64,000 bases of DNA from Saxidomus purpurata (Eukaryota; Mollusca; Bivalvia; Venerida; Veneridae): NCBI GenBank assembly GCA_022818135.1, contig JAFMSR010000017.1, positions 5,554,291 through 5,618,290 of the forward strand, written 5' to 3'. The notes under the pieces were generated by a model, which searched no databases, had not been told where the DNA came from, and worked only from the letters and a program-made list of their open reading frames with translations. Below, piece after piece: positions 55,021 to 64,000 of this stretch (within the stretch, counting starts at the first letter, position 1; every line of letters begins with the position of its first letter). Made by a program: the position numbers and the translations under genes.

Positions 55021-56279
55021 ATTTAAAGGATTTTCGAACAGTTTACTGGAAAGTGTGTCCTTTAAAAAAATATGAATCCTTACATATCACCATGCATCAT
55101 TATTAATTACTTAATTTTTTATGTTGTAGCTGTAAAAAACACAGAACCACTTCAATATTTTTCAAACCTTTTCCTAAAATCTTTACACAGATATCTGAAA
55201 TTACAAGATGGCCAAGATCGCTCACCTTCTGAGTGACTACCATGGGCTATAATACGTGGGGTTATGGATTTTAACATAATTCGTAGACGTCCAATACACA
55301 ATGCTTAGTAACATTCCAAATATCTAAGCTCTGTCTGTGGGCCTTGTGGTTTTTTAAGTTTTCTCTATATTAGCCTATGCGAAATCAAGTAATCCCCCCC
55401 TCCTGGGAAGGGTTAATTTTGACCAGGGGGTCATGATTTGAACAATCTTGGTACAGGTCCACAAGGCAATGGTACATGCTAAATATCTAAGCTCTAGGCT
55501 TAATGGTTTAAGAGAAGGTTTTTAAAGTTTTTCCTATGTAAAATCAAGTGACACCCCAGGCAGGGTCAGCTTTAACCCATGGGTCATCATTTGAACAATC
55601 TTGGTAGAGGTCCACTTGGCAATGCTACATGCTAAATATCTCAGCTCTAGGCCTTGTGGTTTCAGAAAAGAAGATTTTTAAAGTATTTCTTGTGTAAGTC
55701 TATGTAAAAAAAAAAAAAAAAAAAAAAAAATAATATCAAACAGGGAATGCCACGTACCAAAAACGCAGCCTCCCCAAAACGAGCCCCACAGCACCCAGAA
55801 GTGCACACCACCAACACACACACACACGCACACACACACACACACAACACACACACACAACACACACACACAATCATGTACACACACAAACATACACTAC
55901 CAACACACACAAGCATACAAAGCAAACACACGAGGACAAAACGAACAATTAACAGAACACAGTGGGGCACCGCCTTGGAACGGTCAGTGGCAAAAACACC
56001 ACTGGGGAGCTTAAACCGGTTTATGGTGCGCACCCAACCTCACTCTTACCCCCACCATGTTCCAAAGTCACAGGACAGTGTAAATAAAAGTAATCCCTGC
56101 TAGGTGAATCTCTAACACACGCAATGGAAACAAAAGGCATGGTATGTAAAACACAAAAATGCTCGTGTATAAATATATAAAAAGCAAACCTTGAGAACCA
56201 AAAAACGTATGTACTCAATGCATTTGCAGAAGGCAGAGCACCAAGAGAAACACCCTTAAGGGCCCGACGAAACAGGCCA

Positions 56280-56343
56280 GAGGACAGAAATCAAAACAGT
56301 TTCGTCCCAGTGGGATTTAAAAACTGCCCATCACAGAGTCCTC
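56280..56343 (-). promoter_or_regulatory. Candidate SECIS element, second copy
   Basis: Base-for-base the same 64-base fold as 29449-29512, including both helix I strands, the TGA and TGAT quartet strands and the AAA bulge. It follows a UGA stop that ends the RT fragment. Confidence 0.7.
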
Positions 56344-56354
56344 CCCCTCTTCCG

Positions 56355-56569
56355 TCAGACACAATCAAAGAGGGAAGCATAGCGTCCAACTGTAAACGGG
56401 TTGAACACCAAACATGCGGTGTGTCTCAAAACAGTTGGGTCGTAACCTCTTTTAACAAAACGTTTTATAATTTTAGCAAATACAGTTGGAAAATTGCCAT
56501 GACCCAAAATCTTACGAAGTTTGTAAACCACATCCCCATAAAAATCGGGTTTTGAAATACCTTCTCGCA
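56355..56569 (-). pseudogene. Penelope-like RT, C-terminal fragment
   Basis: About 71 codons starting REGISKPDFYGDVVYKLRK and ending in the same C terminus as the copy at 29524, with a UGA stop at 56355-56357. Only the thumb end remains, so it is inactive by truncation. Confidence 0.85.
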
Positions 56570-56815
56570 ACCAAGTGACCCCTGGACAGGGTCAATTTTG
56601 ACCCTGGGATCATAATTCAAGTTCTGCATTGAATAGAATTCTTCAAACAACTTTGATGGAGTTTCATGCAAGGAACATCTCTTGTTTCATCAACTATGGC
56701 CCAGTGGTTTTAGAGATGTCATTTGAAGGAAATTGTGGACAGATGGATGGACGGAAGACGGATGGTGAGCGATCCTAATAGGTCACTCTGGTACTTTGTG
56801 AAAGGTGAGCTAACG

Positions 56816-57889
56816 CATCAAAAGGTATACAGATACAGGGGGGTGGGAGAGAGAGAGCCCCCCTACTGAGATCCAATTCATGCTGTCCTCTATTATCCGC
56901 CGCCAGATCATCTTTCACAGACAGCCCTGTTAGTGTAATACGAGAACAGTTTGCCTATTTCAAAGGAAGACCAGAGGTGAAAATATAAATAAAGTCATGT
57001 GTGTAATCAATATTTATAATTATATCTTCTATAAAAATTAAATAACAATTTGTATGTAAGGTAATTGCATTTCACAAATTTAAAACATTTATATAATACA
57101 ATCACGTACTGTAAATGTCCTTGTGTATCTTATCATGGTATGATGCATGATGAACAATAATTGTTAACTTCTACAATCTAGATGAACCATAGATATATCT
57201 ATCTCAAATACAATGACTTGTCGTCATAATTTATGTTAACAAAAATTCTGTGATTACTGATTACTCAACACATAGTTCTAGTAATTAATTACAATTAACA
57301 ATAATTTCTCCAAAGGTGTTAGTAAGTGAGGAATCAGAACAGACTGAAATCTGGCATGGTATTTGAGTCTCATTTTAAAGGTTGCTTGCCCAAAGATTTT
57401 GTTGAAACATTTAGTTTCTTCACAAACGTCTTTTATATCTATAAATAGTGAGAAAATTATGTATGTAAGCAGATAAATGGTATAGAAATACAGCTGTTAC
57501 ATGTACATGAAAATTGCACCATAACAATGACATAAAAGCACTGCAAACACTGTTGAATTTTTATGCAATTTCAAAGTACTTTAAGCAAAAATTCGTTTTT
57601 CTTCCAAAATTTTCTTTTATTATTATAATAATTCCAGGCTTTAATGTGGTGTATGGGGAAAGCATTAAACTGTAAAACTGTGAATGAGCAGATAGACATG
57701 TACTTAGCAAGTACAGCATCATTCCTGTCACATATTTCTATACAAGTCAAATTTATGACCCAATCTTCATGTAGGCTACTGATGTGCACCCATATCTCAA
57801 AACCAACAAGACCTACAATGTATCACTAAATGTGATTAATACCCCTGAAAGACTGCTTTATAAACAGAGGAAGTTCATAGTAACAGAAT
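56816..57889. other. Non-coding spacer
   Basis: AT-rich, with no gene or element that I recognise. Confidence 0.5.
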
Positions 57890-58927
57890 ACCTTGCAAAA
57901 ACAAGAGGGCCATGATGGCCCTGTATCGCTCACCTGTCTACCATTGGTTATTAATAGCAGAAAGGATCAATTTTTACCTTTGGCTCATGATATCCTCTTA
58001 ATAAGCCTATGTAAAATCAAAAGACCCCCCCCCCAGGCAGGGTTAATTTTGACCCTGAGGTCAGGATTTGAACAATCTTGGTAGAGAGTCAATTATTGCC
58101 ACATGCTGAATATCTAAGCTCTAGGCCTCATTATTTTGCTGTCTGATCATGATCTGCACTGTAAGCTGTTCATTGTATGTTGGCTGGTCATGATCTGCAC
58201 TGTCAGCTTTTTATTTTTTGCTGTCTGATCATGATCTGCACTGTTTGCTATGCATTATTTAGCTGTCTGATCATGATCTGCACTTTCATAATTTAGCTGT
58301 CTGATCATGATCTGCACTTTCATTATTTTGCTGTCTGATCATGATCTGCACTTTCTGACAAATTTCAAGGATATCTGGGCTGAAAATGTAACATCTAGAG
58401 TGTTAACAAGGTTTTTCCATATTTGGGCTATGACCTAGTTTTTGACCCCAGATGACCCATATTCGAACTTGGGCTAGAAATCAACTTAACAACCTTTCTG
58501 ACAAATTTCCAGGATATTTGGGCTAAAAATGTTACCTCTAGAGTGTTAACAAGGTTTTTCCATATTTGGGCTGTGTGACCTAGTTTTTGACCCCAGGTGA
58601 CCCATATTAAAACTTGAGCTAGAAATCATAGAAACAACCTTTCTGACAAATTGCCAGGATATTTGGACTGAAACAGTAGCCTCTAGAGCCTTAACAAGAT
58701 TTTTCTATTTTTGGGCTCTGTGACCTAGTTTTTGACCCCAGATGACCCATATTCGAACTCGTCCGAGTAATTACTGGGACAAACATCCTGACCAAGTTTC
58801 GTGACAATTGAGGAAAAGATGTGACCACTAGAGCGTTAACGAACTAAATGTGGACGGACGACGTCCGACGGACGACGGACATTCATCGATCCTAATAGCT
58901 CACCCTGAGCCAGCTCAGGTGAGCTAA
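57890..58927. repeat. Mollusc interspersed repeat with GCTCACCTG ends
   Basis: Starts AGAGGGCCATGATGGCCCTG then TATCGCTCACCTG and ends CAGCTCAGGTGAGCTAAAAA, short inverted termini. The interior has six copies of a 35-42 bp unit with TGATCATGATCTGCACT (58141-58355) and three copies of a roughly 150-bp unit with GACCTAGTTTTTGACCCCAG (58380-58760). No coding sequence. Confidence 0.72.
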
Positions 58928-59880
58928 AAAGTAAAATGGAAATATTGTTCTTGGCAATAACTCTGTAATTAGTCAAGATAGAGTTATGGTTCTTGTACAC
59001 TGCACTTCCTCTCATTGTGCTGGACCATTGTATGAAGTTGTATTGCATTCCAACCAGTAGTTTTCAAGTTATGCTCTGCGACAAGGAAAAGTAACAATGG
59101 GCAATAACTCTGTAATGAGTCAAGAAAAAGTTATGGTTCCTGTGCACTGCACTTTCTCTCAATGTACTTGGCCTTTGTATGAAGTTGTATTGAATTCCAA
59201 CCAGTAGTTTTCAAGTTATGCTCCGGACAAGGAAAAGTAACAAAGGGCAATAACTCTGTAATTACTCAAGATAGAGTTATGGTTCTTGTACACTGCACTT
59301 CTTCTCGTTGTGCTAGACCATTATATGAAGTTGTATTGAATTCCAACCAGTAGTTTTCAAGTTATGCTCTGGACAAGGAAAAGTAAAAATGGGCAATAAC
59401 TCTGTAATGAGTCAAGAAAGAGTAATGATTCCTGTGCACTGCACTTTCTCTCAATGTACTTGACCACTGTATGAAGTTGTACTGAATTCCAACCAGTACT
59501 TTTCAAGTTATGCTCCAGACAAGGAAAAGTAACAAAGGGCAATAACTCTGTTATTACTCAAGATAGAGTTATGGTTCTTGTACACTACACTTCCTCTTAT
59601 TGTGCTTGACCATTGTATGAAGTTGTATTGAATTCCCACCAGTAGTTTTCAAGTTATGCTCCGGACAAGGAAAAAACAACAAAGGGCAATAACTCAGTAA
59701 TGAGTCAAGTTGGAGTTATGGTTCTTGTGCACTGCACATCTTCTCAATGTGCTTGACCATTGTATGAAGTTGTATTGAATTCCAACCAGTGGTTTTCAAG
59801 TTATGCTCTGGACAAAGAAAATGCAACAGACCGCTTGACCGACCGACCGACCACCGGGTGACTCCTATATACCCCCTTCC
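58928..59880. repeat. 146-bp tandem repeat, about 6 copies
   Basis: Units start near GGGCAATAACTCTGTAATGA and include TATGAAGTTGTATTGAATTC. Unit starts at 59091, 59237, 59383, 59529 and 59675 give an exact 146-bp period. The array ends with a GACC run and ACCCCCTTCCTTTTGGGGGT, a hairpin. Confidence 0.9.
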
Positions 59881-60354
59881 TTTTGGGGGTATAATTACAA
59901 AATTGCTTTAAATACCTAGAAATGTTTCAATATTGTCATTCTGGTTATTGATTACATAGATACAAGATCGAGACACTGTAATCACACTTGTAAAAATCAA
60001 TTATAATGCACAGACCCTGTAAAAAGGAAAACAAAAGACTGACTTTTTGATCTGAGTTAACAAAGTAAATAAATATTAAAAACACATTTTTACACCATTG
60101 CTATCCACATAACAGATTAATATGAATAGGAAAACTATTGTCTAGAGAAGTGATTCTGCTTCGCTAGCCACTGCCTTTTTCAATTTCATTTACTATTATC
60201 ATTTGTCCAAGTCAGATGATATTTTATACTTAAAAGACTTAGATCAAATATAGTATAAGTAAACCCTTTCCAAATACAAATGTCTTGTTATGTAACCAAA
60301 CTCAAATACTGTCATGTCACCAGAGTGTTCTTGATTGGAATTTCTTGTGAACTG

Positions 60355-60472
60355 CTAGTGCGCCTTTTCATCATCATGTGACCAGACTGGTTTTCTTTTC
60401 TCGATAAATGCTCGGATTCCCTCTTGCCCATCAGTGTATGACAGATTTTCTACCATCACTTGCCCTGTTAAA
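60355..60472 (-). CDS. ECHDC3: ECHDC3-like gene, last coding exon
   Basis: Terminal exon of an enoyl-CoA hydratase/isomerase-family protein. A clean acceptor TTTCCAG precedes it; the exon completes a split codon and encodes LTGQVMVENLSYTDGQEGI and then AFIEKRKPVWSH, ending DDEKAH at TAG (60355-60357). The DGQEGIxAFxxKRKPVWSH ending is what I recall for ECHDC3 (enoyl-CoA hydratase domain-containing protein 3, mitochondrial), which lacks a well-defined substrate. The phase fits the exon at 63781-63887. Identification rests on two exons only. Confidence 0.85.
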
Positions 60473-62868
60473 CTGGAAAGATAATCATTTAAGCAAATAG
60501 AAAGCAGTAATTTAGAGACATTAAAACTGATATAAGTTAAACTATAAGCTGAAAGATTTTTTGATTCACCAGATGTTTGTTTGACACAGTTTGTCCCCTT
60601 AATGCCATTTGAAACACTAAAATTGGTTATAACATCAGGACCCTCAATCAAATGACAGGTATATACAGGTCATACCAATTACTGGGAGTCTAACTGGTTA
60701 ATGAAGGTGCACAGTTTTATACTCAAAATACATAAAAACAGAATCTGCTTTTAAAATAAAGTTTCACCATTTATCTTCAAGAAAAAATTTAAATCATAAA
60801 CCTAAACTACATGTATGTTGTATAAAGTGTTAAAAGCAAGTTTTATTAAATCCATGATGACAGTCATCTTCATTTTTACGAATATACTTATTACCGTGAA
60901 TTTGAAAGAAAACTGTTTGAAACTTCTTCAAGTTTGTTTCTACCACAACAAATTTTCTCTTGTCTGACAGCTTGTCTTTTTCTGAACATTTTGATATAAA
61001 ATTTATAGTGATTTTTTTGTTAAAAGTTTGATATTGAGGTCATTTCTAGACCAACTGTCATCAGATTAGCATTCAATCTAAAAAAAATGCAAAATTTAAA
61101 ATATTATTCTTGCTTGCCAAAAATGATCACAAACATTTGAAATAAAATATTTTTCAGATGGTTTTAACATATGAAAGTATTTGAAGCGCAAAAAATTAGA
61201 AAGGAAACTACGTTTTGTGTTTAATGATCATTCAAGGTAATAGGTATATCCTGGTTATTGGTATATCCTTTGAACACCTGTAACGTAATAAAACGTATAC
61301 GCGGGTTAAGACAGGTTTGGCCTTCCATAGAAGTGACAGTGACCGTATGGAACACGTTTTGTCTGTATGAATTTAAAGGCTATGCCGACAGCTCCTGACT
61401 GTTGAAAACTCAGACGTCCGAGGCAAATGCTGACACTTTTAGACGACCTTGGACACAATTTTACCAGCTTTGAAAATTTTCATTTTACCAACGTTCGCGT
61501 ACAGGCCCCTGTGGGATAGTGTTTTGAGCGCGTGCAAATATTTTTTCACAGACATAAAGCAGACATGTCGTACTCAAACCTAGGTATATTGACATCTTAT
61601 GAGAACGCTTGAAATTGACCTCCCGTTAGCAAAAAAAAAAAAAAAAAAAAAAAGAAGTCCATGCGCAGGTTAGCAGGCAGGGTGACCCCTGCGCGTGACC
61701 TCTGTAGGTGGGCCAATGGAAATTTTACTTTCATGTTACAGCTCAATCTATTTGCTGACGTATACAACACGCGCAGTAAACCGAAAGTAGCCAAAACGTG
61801 ATGTACAGTGTTTACAAAAACGCATGCATGTCTGTCGAGTGTGTAACAAAATATGCCGGTGTCCAAAGGTTATTGAGTATACTGTTAAAACTTGATTGAA
61901 CTTGATATCTGACATATTGACTAAAAAACAAATACGCATCATACGCTATTCATGACTGCCCTTTCTACTATATTAGAAGATCAGATCATCTATGTATTGA
62001 TCTGAAACATTTTTTCATTCTTCAAGGTAGCTGTGACCTTTATCTTTCACCCACTGGCGTCATAAACTACAAGAACAATCTACCAATCATATCCAACCCC
62101 TCTTATCAAGTTTGATGAGCCTGGGTCTTGGACTTATATATCAAGAACTGTTTACTGGTTAAGGTCAACCTCCCAATCAAGATTAAGGGCCCAATGCCCA
62201 AGGAAACAGTTTAAATGTTACAGGTCACTGGAGAACAACTACCTACAATGACATGGTCAGGAGCAAGGTCACTTCAAACATACAGATGTTGTCATATTAT
62301 ATCATTTCAATCTCAGACGAGGCAAATTCTAAACCCAGGGAGGAGATTTGAACAACTTTGTAGGGGACCACTACAGAAAGGTACAAACTAAATCTTTATG
62401 GTCTAGGTATTGCAGTTTCTGACATGAAGATTTTTAACATTTGTTTTTGTATTTATCAAAGACAAAAATAAGGAAAAATGCAACACCACATATCCTTAAT
62501 TAATATACCTCACTTTTGTCTACAATGGTAAAATCACATTACCCAAAAAAGAGATATTTTGACTATCAGAAACATTTTCAACCTTTTTGACACGTGACCA
62601 AGCGAAAATTGACTGTCAGGTCATGTGACCGCAGTGATTTTGAATGTCATATAAGGGCAAATAACTGCTTCAGTATTTTAGCTAAATCATGAAGTGATTG
62701 CCTCCCTTATACACATACAGCAGTGACATCACTATTAAATGTGTTCACAAAAACATCATTCCTGATATATGTGATATTTTGTTTACCTTGTTAAACTTGT
62801 TTAATTAAATGAATTAAAAACATTTTAAAACTTTTTCATGTACTTAATTTTGTTCGGTATAATAAAAT

Positions 62869-62968
62869 AAATATCGTATAGCAGCATGTGTGATATTGAT
62901 ATTGTCAACCCCTCGGCTACACCTCGGGTTGACAATTCCAATGTAACACATGCTGCCATATGATATTT
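62869..62968. repeat. Hairpin element in ECHDC3-like intron
   Basis: Arms of about 42 bp (ATATCGTATAGCAGCATGTG pairing with CACATGCTGCCATATGATAT) around a TCGGCTACACCTC loop. Likely a very small foldback MITE. Confidence 0.75.
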
Positions 62969-63299
62969 ATATAATATCACCCATATATAACAGGTACCTA
63001 TATGTTGATATTTTTCAATCATGAGTAATGTATGTCTGGAATATTTTGGTACTTACTGACAAATTGTTGACAACAGGTCTTTTCAACCTAGCCTCTTTTA
63101 TTGATTAAAATTCTATTTTGAAAACTTCAGCAGCTATAGCTGAAGCCTTTAACTTTAAGAAAATGTACCAGTTTTTATCTGCTAAAAAACAAGCATTTTT
63201 TTTTTATTTCTATAGTCACACACAAAAACTGTAGTTGCTTACATGTATCTCTGTATTCTATGTCTGTGTATATACGCCAAGTTTTACTTATATATTTCT

Positions 63300-63600
63300 A
63301 TGTAAAACAACTGTAGTCTCCCCAGCAGTGCCTGTTTTGACCCCAGGGGCATGATCTTAACAAAATTTACCACTAGAAAATACATGGTTTTGGAGAAGAA
63401 GAATTTTTAAAGTTTTTCCTATTTTTTGCCATAGCAACATGAGTTCTGCATGGAATGGGATTCTTTGAACAATTTTTTGAGGGCATGCATGGACCATCAC
63501 TGCCAAGTTTTATCAACACTGACCTAGTGCTGAGGCTAGTGCTTTCAGAGATGTCATTGAAAGTGGTGGACGAATAGATGAGGGATGGTGTGGGGTCACA
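63300..63600. repeat. Mollusc interspersed repeat fragment
   Basis: Contains TTTTTAAAGTTTTTCCTAT and AGAGATGTCATTGAAA-type blocks that match the right-hand part of the repeat at 56590-56760. Non-coding. Confidence 0.6.
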
Positions 63601-63780
63601 CTTACTGACTGGCGCTTTAAATACAAGGGCTTCATTGTAATTTAAGTTGTTTATGATAGAAAAGCAATTAGTATGGATTCTGATCAAGCTACATAAGTCT
63701 GCAGGCTGATCTTTATCCATGGTGGTCACATAAGTTTAACATTGAAATTACAGAGTGCAGAGAGCCTGACCACTACTTAC

Positions 63781-63887
63781 TTGTATGCCTGTTTTCTATC
63801 AAGCGCTATCTGTTTATAAAAAGTTCTTTTCCCAAGAGATACTACGGATTTACTGGTCTCACATATTTTCTGGGCTATCTTCATTGT
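63781..63887 (-). CDS. ECHDC3: ECHDC3-like gene, penultimate coding exon
   Basis: Exon of 107 bp between a TTGTTTCAG acceptor and a GTAAGTAG donor. It encodes TMKIAQKICETSKSVVSLGK and RTFYKQIALDRKQAY plus two bases of a codon completed in the last exon. The SVVSLGKxTFYKQ stretch is typical of the C-terminal helices of ECHDC3-type crotonase-fold proteins. Upstream exons, with the oxyanion-hole region and any mitochondrial targeting peptide, lie beyond the window end. Confidence 0.84.
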
Positions 63888-64000
63888 CTGAAACAAGAAA
63901 TAGTACATGTTTGCTCTGTATTCTTCGGGAACCTGAAATTGAGCTATAATAATGTGTTTTAAAAAACATCTTTAAATAAAGACCACCATACAAATAAGAC

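Larger units (their letters stand above)
55706..56569 (-). mobile_element. Penelope-like element, second RT-bearing copy, 5-prime truncated
   Basis: Minus-oriented copy nearly identical to 28881-29750: poly-A/T tail and terminus, CA microsatellite, 3-prime region with the SECIS-like fold (56280-56343), and the last 71 codons or so of the RT. It sits inside a mollusc repeat between CTATGTAAAA and CAAGTGACC, normally adjacent in that repeat. Confidence 0.87.
54140..56815. repeat. Mollusc interspersed repeat, multi-copy internal segments
   Basis: Recurrent segments of the form TTGAACAATCTTGGTAGAGG ... AAATATCTAAGCTCTAGGCC, separated by AGTGACCCC blocks, ending in ACGGATGGTGAGCGATCC. Related segments occur at 57890-58927 and 63300-63600. 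About 54555-54850 is a roughly 20-bp tandem of GTCACTGGTTGCTAA words. The whole is interrupted by a Penelope-type insertion at 55706-56569. No transposase seen. Confidence 0.65.
60473..63780 (-). other. ECHDC3-like intron (3308 bp)
   Basis: Bounded by GTAAGT donor (63780-63775) and TTTCCAG acceptor. It contains poly-A (61630-61653), degraded mollusc repeat near 62030-62450, a strong hairpin (62869-62968) and another interspersed-repeat fragment (63300-63600). No nested gene seen. Confidence 0.75.

Noticed and set aside
58840..58870. CRISPR-like short repeats (GGACGACGGAC)
   Set aside because: A simple tandem at the end of a known-style mollusc repeat in a eukaryotic genome; no spacers.

Overview
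This is nuclear DNA of an animal, most likely a heterodont bivalve (a clam). The evidence is long intronless TIR-domain Toll-like receptor genes in tandem, a tandem-CARD protein, very dense small palindromic elements, mollusc-style interspersed repeats, CA/GT-tailed Penelope-like retroelements, and one recognisable spliced gene (ECHDC3-like). It is AT-rich with little coding density, and has no bacterial or viral gene organisation.

Layout. Positions 1-17090 and 18275-38039 are two arms of one giant inverted repeat. They are separated by a 500-N assembly gap (17091-17590) and about 680 bp of single-copy loop. Each arm carries, from the centre outward, a field of tandem repeats and MITEs, a tRNA-like SINE, an 826-codon tandem-CARD/helical-repeat frame (intact in both arms, 9 residues different), and a Toll-like receptor gene. 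The receptor is intact in the left arm (2636-4870). In the right arm it is a pseudogene, broken by a Tigger-like transposon, a 5-prime deletion and three frameshifts (33003-34914). A further intact receptor lies just outside the right arm (39196-41424), in a tandem copy of the same unit. The symmetry centre coincides with a fixed-size gap, so the palindrome may be real or may be two haplotype contigs scaffolded head to head.

Right of the arms: a 5-prime truncated LINE (43440-46587) with a 35-bp Penelope-type fragment in its RT; a 55-bp minisatellite (46885-48198); a 4.3-kb foldback with arms of about 0.9 kb and a dead LINE fragment inside (48199-52517); a field of mollusc interspersed repeats (54140-59880) with another Penelope-type insertion; and the last two exons of an ECHDC3-like gene on the minus strand (60355-63887), whose other exons lie past the window end.

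Most striking: the Penelope-like element at 28881-31092 has an in-frame UGA where relatives, as I recall them, have cysteine. Just after its stop codon lies a sequence that folds by eye into a type II SECIS element, so this looks like a selenoprotein-coding retroelement of the Naiad type. A hammerhead-ribozyme-like motif (16237-16276) occurs in a segment present only in the left arm. Functionally the locus is an innate-immunity cluster (TLR plus CARD) being reshaped by retroelements, MITEs and inverted duplication.
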